Assembly (NCBI GenBank): GCA_900317555.1
Contig: ONHF01000009.1
Location: 1-64,000 of the forward strand
Direction of reading: 5' to 3'
Length of the DNA: 64,000 bases
Source: an uncultured Lachnospiraceae bacterium
GTDB lineage: Bacteria; Bacillota; Clostridia; Lachnospirales; Lachnospiraceae
Shown here: piece after piece, positions 1 through 8,254 of the stretch
Layout: every line of letters starts with the position of its first letter
How positions within the stretch are numbered: position 1 is the stretch's first letter
Notes under the pieces: generated by a model
Seen by the model: only the letters and a program-made list of their open reading frames with translations
The model's database searches: none
Told to the model about the DNA's origin: nothing
Translations under genes and position numbers: made by a program

Positions 1-729
1 TTCTATCAGGATATGACAGGGCGCGAAAACCTGATTTTCTCGGGAGAGATGAACGGGCTTTCCGAAGAGCAGGCGAGGGAGCGCGCAAAGGAGCTGCTCG
101 AGAGAGTCGGCATGACGGCGGCCGCGGACAGAAAAGCGGGCACCTATTCGAGGGGTATGCGGCAGAGGCTCGGGATTGCGGATGTTTTGATGAAGGATCC
201 GAAGATCATCATCATGGATGAGCCGACGCTCGGCATCGACCCTGCCGGCATGCATGAGCTGACGAAGCTGATTCGTGATCTTTCGGTGAAAGACGGACGT
301 ACGATTCTGATTTCGTCGCATGAACTGTATCAGATACAGGAAATTTCGGACAGGGTCGGCATTTTCGTCGGAGGGAAGATGATTGCATGCGGCAAGATCG
401 GGGAGCTCGGCCGGCAGATAGAATCGGATGGCAGCTATACGCTGGACATCAAAGCCAGAGCGGCAGATCTGAACGTATCGCAGCAGGACAGCGACGATCT
501 TCTGCGGCGTCTGCTTTCGAAGGTTGCCGGCGTGCGGGAAGTTTCGGAGAACGCGGACGGAACCGTGCACATCGAAGCGGACCACAACATTGAAGCGGAG
601 CTTCTTGCGCTGATGGTCGGGAACGGGTTTGTTTTGCGTGAAATGCACGAAACCGGCGGTGATCTGGATACGATTTACAGGAAGTATTTTGAGAAAGAGG
701 GTGGAAACAATGGACGAAGCGCGGATTAA
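1..729 (+). CDS. ABC transporter ATP-binding protein (5' truncated by window edge)
   Basis: The reading frame is open from base 1, so the start and the Walker A region lie outside the window. What remains begins at the Q-loop (FYQDMTGREN) and contains an ABC signature region (YSRGMRQRL), Walker B with catalytic glutamate (IIIMDEPTLG), a D-loop and the switch histidine (ISSHE). The C-terminal tail of about 100 residues is typical of ATPases from two-gene export systems of the CcmA/NatA type. The permease start lies inside this gene's 3' end (20-base overlap), so the two are translationally coupled. The substrate cannot be told from sequence. Confidence 0.93.
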   Translation, partial: FYQDMTGRENLIFSGEMNGLSEEQARERAKELLERVGMTAAADRKAGTYSRGMRQRLGIADVLMKDPKIIIMDEPTLGIDPAGMHELTKLIRDLSVKDGRTILISSHELYQIQEISDRVGIFVGGKMIACGKIGELGRQIESDGSYTLDIKARAADLNVSQQDSDDLLRRLLSKVAGVREVSENADGTVHIEADHNIEAELLALMVGNGFVLREMHETGGDLDTIYRKYFEKEGGNNGRSAD

Positions 730-1690
730 CCGGCACGGCTTCCGGGTGCTGTTTGAAAAAGAGCTGACCGACCATCTGGAAAGCTGGCGCTTCTGGATCC
801 TGTTTCTGCTCCTGATTGTCGTCGGCGCGGCAAGTCTTCGCGGCGCGGTCAATTCCCTTACGAGCGCGGCGCAGCAGGCGAGCGCGCAGGGGGCGCAGCT
901 GACGGACTTTATGTTTCTGAAGCTTTTTACGACTTCGGGAAGCGCGATCTACAGCTTTTCGACGTTCCTCGCGTTTCTGGGGCCGGTCATCGGCATTATG
1001 CTCGGGTTTGACGCGATCAGCAGTGAGCGTGCGGGCGGCACGCTGAACCGCCTTGCCGCGCAGCCGATCTACCGAGATACGATCATCAACGCGAAGTTTC
1101 TCGCAGGGAGCGTAACGCTTTTCCTTACGGTCTTTTCGGCTGGCCTTTTGTTTACGGCGGGCGGAATTCTGATCAGCGGAATTGAACCCAGGCCGGAGGA
1201 GCTTGCGCGCATTGTCATATATCTTCTGATTGTCTGGGTATATATGTCGCTATGGCTGGCGATCGCGGTGCTCTTTTCGGTGCTGTCCAAACACGCGGCG
1301 ACCGCGGCGCTCGGGTGCATCGCGCTGTGGTTGTTTTTTACGATGTTTCTAAGCCTTCTGGCATCCGGCCTCGCGGGACTGGTGTTTCCGGGCGCGTCCG
1401 GCGGCAATGTGCTGGATGTGATCAGCGCTTACCGGCTTTCGACCGGCATCAACCGGATTTCACCTTACTATCTTCTGAGTGAGGTTACGACGGTGCTGAT
1501 GAATCCGAATGTGCGCTCTCTTGACATCATGTCCACGCTGGAGTCGCAGAACGGCGCGATCGCAAGTTATCTGCCGCTCGGGCAGAGCCTGCTGCAGGTA
1601 TGGCCGCAGACGGTCGCAATGATTGCGGAGGCGGTCATCTGCTTCGGCGCGGGCTATGTGTGCTTCATGAATAAGGAGATTCGCGCGTAA
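710..1690 (+). CDS. ABC transporter permease (ABC-2 type)
   Basis: A 326-residue integral membrane protein partnered with the upstream ATPase. I chose the ATG at 710 because GAGAAAGAGG lies just upstream; an in-frame ATG at 629 would sit deep inside the ATPase gene and give an implausible N-terminus. The protein has one N-terminal membrane segment, a long extracytoplasmic loop (residues about 40-70), then about five further hydrophobic segments, the plan of ABC-2 permeases such as NatB/GldF. The motif DAISSERAGGTLNRLAAQP after the second helix is the typical cytoplasmic coupling region of this family. Export of a small molecule, lipid or peptide is possible. Confidence 0.9.
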   Translation: MDEARINRHGFRVLFEKELTDHLESWRFWILFLLLIVVGAASLRGAVNSLTSAAQQASAQGAQLTDFMFLKLFTTSGSAIYSFSTFLAFLGPVIGIMLGFDAISSERAGGTLNRLAAQPIYRDTIINAKFLAGSVTLFLTVFSAGLLFTAGGILISGIEPRPEELARIVIYLLIVWVYMSLWLAIAVLFSVLSKHAATAALGCIALWLFFTMFLSLLASGLAGLVFPGASGGNVLDVISAYRLSTGINRISPYYLLSEVTTVLMNPNVRSLDIMSTLESQNGAIASYLPLGQSLLQVWPQTVAMIAEAVICFGAGYVCFMNKEIRA

Positions 1691-1766
1691 AGCACGGCGC
1701 GGCTTGCTTCATGCAATACGGGCGGAAAGCCGTGTGCAGCATAGGAAATTCAAGACGAATCGCGGG

Positions 1767-1819
1767 AGCGGGCGCATATTGCATAGAAAAGGGCAAAATC
1801 TATGCAATACGCGCCCGCT
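1767..1819. repeat. 21-bp TGCAATA-type inverted repeat, possible terminator
   Basis: The arms at 1767-1787 and 1799-1819 are complementary over 21 bases with a single mismatch and an 11-base loop. The stem contains TATTGCAT/ATGCAATA, a word that recurs in hairpins elsewhere in this window (around 12580-12680, 44788-44934, 55220). It lies between the ABC permease and the phosphate transporter gene and may end the upstream transcript. There is no clear T-run, so it may equally be a dispersed repeat element. Another TGCAATAC copy lies just upstream near 1711. Confidence 0.75.
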
Positions 1820-1847
1820 TTACATAAATTTAACATGGACTTTACAT
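1819..1847 (+). promoter_or_regulatory. PHO-box-like triple direct repeat
   Basis: Three copies of TTHACAT start at 1819 (TTTACAT), 1830 (TTAACAT) and 1841 (TTTACAT), exactly 11 bp apart. That is the repeat word and helical spacing of PhoP binding sites in Firmicutes (TT(A/C/T)ACA-type repeats). They stand 60-90 bp before the start of a Na/Pi cotransporter gene that is followed by a PhoP/PhoR-like pair. A further TTAACAT at 1878 is out of phase. Regulation by phosphate is inferred from motif and context. Confidence 0.72.
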
Positions 1848-1908
1848 TCGCAAGCTATCGGGGAATTTTACTTTCTTTTAACATAAGAATGCAATGAAAG
1901 GAGAGTAT

Positions 1909-3633
1909 ATGAACCAGGTACTTACGACGCTGTTCGGCCTTTTCGGCGGCCTTTCGATCTTTATTTTCGGCATGAATTCGATGAGCGAGGCGCTGCAGAA
2001 GGCTGCGGGCGAGCGAATGAAAAAGATCCTCGGCATACTGACCGTGAACCCTGTTATGGGCGCTCTCGCAGGCGCGCTTGTCACCGCGATTCTGCAGTCG
2101 AGCTCCGCAACAACGGTCATGGTCATCGGTTTTGTCAGCGCCGGCCTGATGGGACTGCCGCAGGCGATCTCGGTCATCTTCGGCGCGAATATCGGCACGA
2201 CAATGACGGCACAGCTGATCGCCTTTGATATCAGCAATTATATCTTCCCGATCATTTTCATCGGCTTTCTGGTTAACTTTGCCGGCAAGAAGGATCAGGT
2301 GAAAAACATCGGCATGGTCATTTTCTCCTTCGGCCTTCTTTTTGAAGGCATCGAGATCATGAGCTCTGTGATGAAGCCTCTTGCGCAGAGTCCTGTTTTT
2401 ACGGATCTGATGGGAAAAGTCGCCCATATTCCGGTGCTCGGGGTGCTGCTCGGCCTCTGCATGACGCTGGTCGTGCAGTCGAGCTCCGCGACGATCGCTG
2501 TTTTGCAGGGATTCGCGTCGCAGGCAGGCGCGGACGGCATTCACTCGGTCATCGGCCTTGCCGGCGCGATTCCGATCCTCCTCGGCGATAATATCGGCAC
2601 AACGATTACGGCGCTGCTTGCTTCCATCGGGCAGAGCAGAGACGCCAAGCGTACGGCGATTGCGCACAGTACTTTCAATATCACGGGCTCTCTGGTTTTC
2701 CTGTTCCTGATCAGACCGTTTGCGGCGTTCATTCAGTTTGTTTCGCCGAAGGGACCAGAGCTGCAGGTGATTTCCAGGCAGATTGCGAACGCACATACGA
2801 CCTTCAATGTTGTCTGCACGCTGATCTGGCTGCCGCTTCTTCCGTTCATGGTAATATTTGTCAAATCGGTTATTCCGGATAAAAAAGAAGAGCAGGTCAA
2901 AGGGCCGCTGTTCCTCGATCCGCGCGTAATCGCGCAGCCGTCCGCGTCCATGCTGCTTGTCAAGGAGGAACTGGAGCGGTGCGTGAAAATGACCGGCGGA
3001 ATTTTCACCCTGATTTCAAAGGAATTGGGATTTGGCGCACCTTTAACAGGCAGGAAGGATAAGGAAGCCGCAGAGGATGACAGGCAGTTTGACACGGCAA
3101 TCATGGACATCAAAGGCCTGACAAAGAGTATTATTGATTATATTTCGGGCATGTTTGCTTCCGGGTCGCTCTCCAGAGAGCAGGCGGAGGAAGCGTCGGG
3201 ACTGCTTTCCGTCGCGAACAGTCTGGACCGGATCGCCGACCGCTGTCTGGACGCGGTGACCGGACTGCGGGGCGCGAGGGCTTCGGGCAGCAGTTTTTCC
3301 GGAAGCGCGCTTTCGGAGCTTGACAACTGCATTGGTGCAGCGAAAAGTATATACAGTAAGGCTGTCGGACTTTTGTATTCCGGGTCTTTGGAAGACGCTT
3401 CGGCGATTGCCAAAGCCAAGAACAAGATGAGAAAGTCCGTCAAGCAGTTCAATAAGGCACACTTAAAGCGTGTGGAAGAGGGAAAGTGCAGTGAAGCAAT
3501 GACAACCGTCTACTCGCAGATTCTGTATAATCTCGACCGTATTGGTGATAACTGTGTCAGCATCTGTGAGGAAGCCATGGACGACAGCATTCTGCTTGCG
3601 GATCTTTTGCCGCGGCAGGAGCAGCAGGCGTAG
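1909..3633 (+). CDS. Na+/phosphate cotransporter with PhoU-like domain
   Basis: A 574-residue member of the Na/Pi-cotransporter II family (NptA/YjbB type), which couples phosphate uptake or efflux to sodium. The N-terminal half carries two related repeats, each with the signature QSSSA (ILQSSSATT near residue 64 and VVQSSSATI near 195), within about eight to nine membrane segments. The C-terminal 200 residues are helical and PhoU-like. The ATG at 1909 is preceded by AAAGGAGAG at 1897-1905; an in-frame ATG at 1894 overlaps that site and is rejected. The gene is followed 12 bases later by a response regulator, and PHO-box-like repeats lie upstream, so it is probably part of a phosphate starvation operon. 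Confidence 0.93.
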   Translation: MNQVLTTLFGLFGGLSIFIFGMNSMSEALQKAAGERMKKILGILTVNPVMGALAGALVTAILQSSSATTVMVIGFVSAGLMGLPQAISVIFGANIGTTMTAQLIAFDISNYIFPIIFIGFLVNFAGKKDQVKNIGMVIFSFGLLFEGIEIMSSVMKPLAQSPVFTDLMGKVAHIPVLGVLLGLCMTLVVQSSSATIAVLQGFASQAGADGIHSVIGLAGAIPILLGDNIGTTITALLASIGQSRDAKRTAIAHSTFNITGSLVFLFLIRPFAAFIQFVSPKGPELQVISRQIANAHTTFNVVCTLIWLPLLPFMVIFVKSVIPDKKEEQVKGPLFLDPRVIAQPSASMLLVKEELERCVKMTGGIFTLISKELGFGAPLTGRKDKEAAEDDRQFDTAIMDIKGLTKSIIDYISGMFASGSLSREQAEEASGLLSVANSLDRIADRCLDAVTGLRGARASGSSFSGSALSELDNCIGAAKSIYSKAVGLLYSGSLEDASAIAKAKNKMRKSVKQFNKAHLKRVEEGKCSEAMTTVYSQILYNLDRIGDNCVSICEEAMDDSILLADLLPRQEQQA

Positions 3634-3645
3634 AAAGGAACAGCG

Positions 3646-4347
3646 ATGGAAGATCTGATCTATATTGTGGAAGATGATGACAGCATCCGTGAGCTGGTCA
3701 GTTATACGCTGGAAAACACCGGCTTCCGGGCAGAAGGCTTCCCGGACGGCGCGGGATTATGGAAGGCGCTCGCTGTTGCGGACGCGGAGTTTCCTTCGCT
3801 CCTCCTTCTCGATATCATGCTGCCCGGAGAGGACGGCGTCGCAATTTTGCGGAGGCTCCGGGCAAACCATGCTTTTGCCGGCATACCGGTTATCATGGTT
3901 ACGGCCAAAGGCAGCGAGTATGACAAGGTAAATGCGCTTGATCTTGGCGCGGACGATTACGTGACGAAGCCCTTCGGAATGATGGAACTGGTTTCGAGAA
4001 TCCGGGCTGTCCTTCGACGGAGCGGGCGATCGGCGGAGAGCAGTGATGTTTTGAACTGCAACGGAATTTCGCTGGATCAGAAGCGCCACGAAGTGTATGT
4101 TAAAGGCGCAAGAATTGATCTTACGCTAAAGGAATATGAGCTGCTGCGGCTTCTGATGTCCAATCTGGAGGTGGTCATGACGAGGGACCAGATTCTGGAG
4201 AAGGTCTGGGGGTATTCGTTTGACGGAGAAACGCGGACCGTGGACGTGCATATGCGGACGCTCCGCGGCAAGCTAGGAGAGGCGGGCGACTGCCTTGAGA
4301 CCGTGCGCGGCGTGGGATACAGGATGCGGAACGGAGCGCTGAGATGA
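3646..4347 (+). CDS. OmpR/PhoB-family response regulator
   Basis: A 233-residue two-domain regulator. The receiver domain has the acidic pocket (E9, D10), phosphoacceptor D56 in LLLLDIMLPG, the conserved threonine in VTAK and lysine in TKPFG. The C-terminal half is a winged helix of the OmpR/PhoB class with the usual VWGYSFDGETRTVDVHMRTLR region. AAAGGA lies 8 bases before the ATG. The stop overlaps the kinase start (ATGA), so the pair is translationally coupled. From its neighbours it is probably the PhoP/PhoB-like regulator acting at the PHO-box-like repeats; members of this family cannot be told apart by sequence alone. Confidence 0.92.
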   Translation: MEDLIYIVEDDDSIRELVSYTLENTGFRAEGFPDGAGLWKALAVADAEFPSLLLLDIMLPGEDGVAILRRLRANHAFAGIPVIMVTAKGSEYDKVNALDLGADDYVTKPFGMMELVSRIRAVLRRSGRSAESSDVLNCNGISLDQKRHEVYVKGARIDLTLKEYELLRLLMSNLEVVMTRDQILEKVWGYSFDGETRTVDVHMRTLRGKLGEAGDCLETVRGVGYRMRNGALR

Positions 4348-5669
4348 GAAAAAAGATTCAGAACAGCATGTTTATGGTGGTTGCGGCGTCGCTTCTGGTG
4401 GCGTACGCAATCACCATTTTATTCATGTACGGAAAAATCAGAGAGATCACGGAGAAAAATATCCGGCAGCAGGCCGTCTACATCGGCGCCGCGATCAATA
4501 TTTCCGGCGAATCGTATCTGAGCCGGCTGGACAAGGCCTGGCCCGGCACGCGCGTGACACTAATCAGTCAGGACGGCAAGGTCCTCTACGATACGGATGA
4601 GGGCGAATATTCGTTTGAGAATCATAAGGACCGGCCGGAGGTCGAGCAGGCGCTGCGCGGCGGCGAAGGCTCCGATATCCGCCATTCCGCGACGATCGGC
4701 GAAGACATGCTGTATTACGCGGTCAGACTCGATGACGGAAATGTGATCCGCGTTGCGCAAACGCTCAGCACGGTCTGGAAAACAGCCATGCAGTTCATGC
4801 CGGTGATGCTGGGGATAGTTGCGGTTATGATGGCGGCCGCGTACTTCATCGCCAAGCAGCAGTCGAGGCGCCTCGTGCAGCCGATCAACAGATTGAACCT
4901 TGACGAGCCTCTGGAGAATGATATCTACGAAGAACTGCAGCCTCTGCTGCGGCGCATCGATGAGCAGAACAGGCAGAAAGACGCGGTCGCGAACATGCGC
5001 AAGGAGTTTTCGGCAAATGTCTCTCATGAGCTCAAAACACCGCTGACCTCGATCTCCGGCTACGCCGAAATCATGCGCGACGGCCTTGTAAAGCCGGAGG
5101 ATATGCAGAAATTCGCGAACCGGATCTATAACGAAGCGGAGCGGCTGATTCATCTGGTGAATGATATCATCAAGCTTTCCAAATTAGATGAAGGGAAAAT
5201 TTCGGCACAGAAGGAAGAAGTGAATCTTTTTGCGCTGTCGCGGGAAATCTGCGACAGACTGCAGCAGACCGCGCGGAAAAATGACGTCGGGCTTACGCTT
5301 TCGGGAGAAAACTGCGTGGTGAGCGGCATCGGCCAGCTCCTGCAGGAAATGATTTACAATCTGGTGGAAAACGCGATCAAATATAATAGAAAAGGCGGCA
5401 AGGTCAGCGTATGGACCGGGAATACGATAGAAGGTGTCTGCGTACGCGTAACGGACACCGGCATCGGGATCGCGCCCGCGGATCAGGAGCGGATATTTGA
5501 ACGGTTTTACCGAGTGGACAAGAGCCATTCCAAAGAGACCGGCGGAACGGGGCTGGGCCTTTCGATTGTAAAACACGGCGCCATGATCCACGGGGCGAAA
5601 GTGCGGGTAAAGAGTGAACTCGGCAAGGGAACGACGATGGAGATTCTGTTCCCACGCGCGGAAGGTTAA
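4344..5669 (+). CDS. sensor histidine kinase, PhoR-like
   Basis: A 441-residue membrane kinase. Membrane segments lie at about residues 9-29 and 151-170 and enclose a sensor region of about 120 residues. There is a short linker without an obvious PAS domain, then the H-box FSANVSHELKTPL (phosphorylated H228), an N-box (LVENAIKYN), and G-boxes (DTGIGI, GTGLGLS). It overlaps the response regulator gene by four bases and should phosphorylate it. The absence of a clear PAS domain makes it shorter than classic PhoR, so the assignment to phosphate sensing rests on context. A GC-rich hairpin follows at 5702-5733. Confidence 0.92.
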   Translation: MRKKIQNSMFMVVAASLLVAYAITILFMYGKIREITEKNIRQQAVYIGAAINISGESYLSRLDKAWPGTRVTLISQDGKVLYDTDEGEYSFENHKDRPEVEQALRGGEGSDIRHSATIGEDMLYYAVRLDDGNVIRVAQTLSTVWKTAMQFMPVMLGIVAVMMAAAYFIAKQQSRRLVQPINRLNLDEPLENDIYEELQPLLRRIDEQNRQKDAVANMRKEFSANVSHELKTPLTSISGYAEIMRDGLVKPEDMQKFANRIYNEAERLIHLVNDIIKLSKLDEGKISAQKEEVNLFALSREICDRLQQTARKNDVGLTLSGENCVVSGIGQLLQEMIYNLVENAIKYNRKGGKVSVWTGNTIEGVCVRVTDTGIGIAPADQERIFERFYRVDKSHSKETGGTGLGLSIVKHGAMIHGAKVRVKSELGKGTTMEILFPRAEG

Positions 5670-5701
5670 GACAGCCAGCCATGCGAAAAATTAAAGAAAC
5701 C

Positions 5702-5733
5702 GGCGGCGCGGGGAATTATCTCCCCGCGCCGCC
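5702..5733. terminator. bidirectional hairpin terminator between convergent genes
   Basis: A perfect 13-bp GC-rich stem (5702-5714 with 5721-5733, loop ATTATC) is followed by TTATCTT. It sits between the kinase gene on the plus strand and the substrate-binding protein gene on the minus strand and can serve both. Confidence 0.85.
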
Positions 5734-5751
5734 TTATCTTCCTGCGCTGCT

Positions 5752-6927
5752 TTATTTGCCTGTATAGTAGAAGTCGTCAGCAGGAAGCGCGCCGCCGACA
5801 GATTTGGGGTTCGCGTCATATAAAACCTGCAGATAGCCGGACAGCGCGGTCTTCATCTCATCGCCCGCAATGCAGACAATGTTGCAGTAAGGAAGCGCCT
5901 TTGCTGCTACCGGTGCTTTTTCGATGATCCCGTACTGCGCGACAAGACCGGCTGTTGTATCGATGTCGGAGACTGCCTTTTCGGCACTTGCCGCATGCTC
6001 TTTGAGGAATACGGATACGGCATCCGGATGGTCCTTCAGGAACTCATTCCGGACAATCGTAACGCCGGTCACCATGTGGGAGCCGTCTTTTGAAACTTTG
6101 TCCCATTCATCCGACAGCGAAAAGGCGGTTTTGAGCTCAGGATTTTTCGCCTCCGCTACAGTCACAAAAGGCTGCGGCAGAACCGCGATCTGCTGCGGGT
6201 CCGCGTTCAGTGCCGCCGCAATTTCCGTGGCCTCGGACTTGAATTCGATCTTGCAGTCTGTGACACCGTTCTTTTCAAGAAGATATGAAAGAGCGTATTC
6301 CGGTGTCGCGCCCTGACCGGTGGACAAAACAGTTTTGCCGGCAAGATCTTTCACCGAATGAATCTCCGTATTGCCGCTGACGCAGTAAATTACGCCGAGC
6401 GTGTTGATGTCGACGACGGAAACGCCGCCCTTTGTCTTGTTGTACAGAACAGATGCGAGGTTCGCGGGAACCATCGCGATATCCAGCTTACCGCCGGCGA
6501 TATCCGCCGCGATTTCATCCGGCTGCGTTGCCATCGTGAAGATGTAGGAGCCTTCGGAGGTGCCGTCTTCGGAAGCCTTCCGCAGATTGACGATGCCCAT
6601 TGTGGTGGGGCCTTTCAGGGAGCCGACACGCACGGCGTCTGTCTGCGATCCGGCAGCCGTGCCTGTCTGTTTGCCGGCAGCGGCTGCCTCCTGTGTGGAC
6701 GCCGCAGCAGCTTCCGTGGACGCCGCAGCCGGCGTCTCCTGCGTAGTCTCCGCGGCACCGGTTTCCTGCGCGGCGGTGGTCGAAGCAATGACGGTGGTTT
6801 CAGACGCGGCAGCTTCCTTTGCCGTATTTCCTGCGGAAGCGCCTGCGCCGCAGGCGGAAAGCGCGATGGTCATGACCGCCGCAGCGGCTGCCGCCGTGAA
6901 CTTTCTGAGCAATTCTTTTTGTTTCAT
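5752..6927 (-). CDS. ABC-type substrate-binding lipoprotein (NMT1/SsuA-like)
   Basis: A 391-residue secreted lipoprotein. The ATG at 6927 has AAAGGA upstream and starts a signal peptide ending in the lipobox ALSACG (lipidated C26). An Ala/Thr/Glu/Gln-rich linker of about 75 residues follows, then a periplasmic-binding fold of the nitrate/sulfonate/thiamine-precursor type (KLDIAMVPANLASVLYNK, a motif common in this family). Longer in-frame starts upstream would bury the signal peptide and are rejected. No permease or ATPase gene adjoins it, so it must use components encoded elsewhere. The ligand is unknown; thiamine precursors, sulfonates or nitrate-like anions are family possibilities. Confidence 0.85.
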   Translation of the reverse strand: MKQKELLRKFTAAAAAAVMTIALSACGAGASAGNTAKEAAASETTVIASTTAAQETGAAETTQETPAAASTEAAAASTQEAAAAGKQTGTAAGSQTDAVRVGSLKGPTTMGIVNLRKASEDGTSEGSYIFTMATQPDEIAADIAGGKLDIAMVPANLASVLYNKTKGGVSVVDINTLGVIYCVSGNTEIHSVKDLAGKTVLSTGQGATPEYALSYLLEKNGVTDCKIEFKSEATEIAAALNADPQQIAVLPQPFVTVAEAKNPELKTAFSLSDEWDKVSKDGSHMVTGVTIVRNEFLKDHPDAVSVFLKEHAASAEKAVSDIDTTAGLVAQYGIIEKAPVAAKALPYCNIVCIAGDEMKTALSGYLQVLYDANPKSVGGALPADDFYYTGK

Positions 6928-6991
6928 GTTCTTTGTCCTTTCCGGTTCTTGCAGAACCTTCTGTAATACAGTGTTTGATTCCGGGGACTTT

Positions 6992-7234
6992 TCAGATGCG
7001 GGAGTAGGCTGTTTTGACGGTAAGACCGCAGATGCGGCCGAGCTTTCCGCCAAGCGCGCCGATTGTTTTTTCCGGCGCGTCAATTGCAATGCTGACAAGG
7101 CAGACGTGTTTAGCCTTATACGGGATGCCCATGCGCCCGATGATATAGTCTTTGTATTCATGCAGCACGGCATTCATCTGATCGGTGACCGAAAGATCTT
7201 CCACAACAATCGCCAGAATGGCAAGTCTTGATCG
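6992..7234 (-). CDS. TM1266-type iron-only hydrogenase system regulator, start codon unclear
   Basis: The last 80 residues of a minus-strand frame match the short ACT-like family seen beside [FeFe] hydrogenase genes (recognisable words: LAILAIVVED, NAVLHEYKDYIIGRMGIPY, IDAPEKTIGALGGKLGRI). Family members are about 80 residues, so the match is essentially full length, and the hydrogenase itself lies 3 kb away. No ATG, GTG or TTG lies in frame near the expected start at about 7234-7240. The next in-frame ATG is about 180 bases upstream and would add a non-family N-terminus. The given start is therefore a family boundary, not a codon. The gene may use a rare start or may be damaged. Confidence 0.7.
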   Translation of the reverse strand, partial: RSRLAILAIVVEDLSVTDQMNAVLHEYKDYIIGRMGIPYKAKHVCLVSIAIDAPEKTIGALGGKLGRICGLTVKTAYSRI

Positions 7235-7452
7235 GAAGGCGTGAAAAAAGTCCCGCGAATCCGATCCGCAGGACTGAACTACATGGCAAAAAGCGCAGGG
7301 GAAAAGCCTGCCGGTTCCGGCATACGCCCCGCGTAATTCGTGTATGATCGTGTCTGCCTTCTGCCCGGGATTTTTCAAGGAAAAACGCCTCGCAGTCGGA
7401 TTCAACGTAAGAATCATAGCAAGCGCACCGGCCTGCGTCAAGAGATGTTCCT

Positions 7453-7483
7453 TTGTGTTTGCGCGGCTCTTTCTGTATAATAG
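7453..7483 (+). promoter_or_regulatory. promoter candidate for HD-domain gene
   Basis: A TATAAT hexamer (about 7478-7483) in the context CTGTATAATAG lies some 50 bases before the chosen start of the HD-domain gene. A TTTGTG/TTGCGC-like region about 17-20 bases upstream could act as a weak -35. Confidence 0.5.
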
Positions 7484-7530
7484 AAAGCATATTATCCGGG
7501 CAGGGAAGACCTGCAGAAAGGGTATGGCAT

Positions 7531-8223
7531 ATGCGGACCGGGGATCAGATGCATGGCGGCAGGCAGGGGGGCGGCGCGGCTTCGGAAAAGATCTGGGAAA
7601 TGAAGGATCAGATGTTTTCCGTGGAACATATGTACAGGTTTGTGAAGGATTTTGCCGGCCGGGCCCAGTTCCCGCAGACGCAGGCGGCACTTCCTTACGC
7701 CTTTGACAAACACAGCGGGCAGTACCGGAGGGGAAACGGGAAAGTACCGTATATTTATCATCCGCTCGTCATGACCTGCCACGCGCTTGCGCTGCAACTG
7801 GAAGAGGATGATCTGCTTGCTTCGATTCTGCTGCATGATGTCTGCGAGGATTGTTTTGACGAAAACGGGGTGAAAATACAGCCGGAATCCCTGCCGGTCG
7901 GCAGGGTTGCAAGAGAGACTGTCCGGCTGTTAACAAAACCGGAAGTGCTGTATCCCGGCTGGGAGGAGAAGTATTACGGGGGCATCTGCGGCAGCAGGCT
8001 CGCCGTGATAGTCAAGGTCCTTGACCGCTGTAACAACATTTCCATGATGGCCGCGGGCTTTTCCAGAGAGAAGATGGCGGAATATATTGTGGAAACGGAA
8101 AAATATGTTCTGCCCCTTCTGGACATTATGAAAAAGCGCTACGGGTCCACGTGCTATAACGCAGCATTCCTGATCAAATACCAGATGCTGAGCGATCTCG
8201 AAAACCTGAAACGGATACTGTGA
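7531..8223 (+). CDS. HD-domain protein, RelA/SpoT hydrolase-like
   Basis: A 230-residue protein with a metal-dependent phosphohydrolase HD core: YHPLVMTCHAL, then the HD doublet in LLHDVCED and a later KVLDRCNNI helix, the arrangement of the (p)ppGpp hydrolase half of RelA/SpoT. There is no synthetase, TGS or ACT domain, so it resembles a small alarmone hydrolase or an orphan HD enzyme. The ATG at 7531 follows AGAAAGG by about 10 bases. In-frame ATGs at 7549 and 7603 are alternatives, since the first 25 residues look poorly conserved. It precedes the hydrogenase genes by 31 bases and may be co-transcribed with them; a functional tie is not evident. Confidence 0.75.
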   Translation: MRTGDQMHGGRQGGGAASEKIWEMKDQMFSVEHMYRFVKDFAGRAQFPQTQAALPYAFDKHSGQYRRGNGKVPYIYHPLVMTCHALALQLEEDDLLASILLHDVCEDCFDENGVKIQPESLPVGRVARETVRLLTKPEVLYPGWEEKYYGGICGSRLAVIVKVLDRCNNISMMAAGFSREKMAEYIVETEKYVLPLLDIMKKRYGSTCYNAAFLIKYQMLSDLENLKRIL

Positions 8224-8254
8224 CATTTTGTGATTCTTCGGAAAGGACATCGGT

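Noticed and set aside
1894-1908. Earlier in-frame ATG for the Na/Pi cotransporter.
   Set aside because: It overlaps the AAAGGAGAG ribosome site of the ATG at 1909.
6928-7173. N-terminal extension of the substrate-binding lipoprotein.
   Set aside because: It would place the signal peptide internally and overlaps the hydrogenase regulator match.
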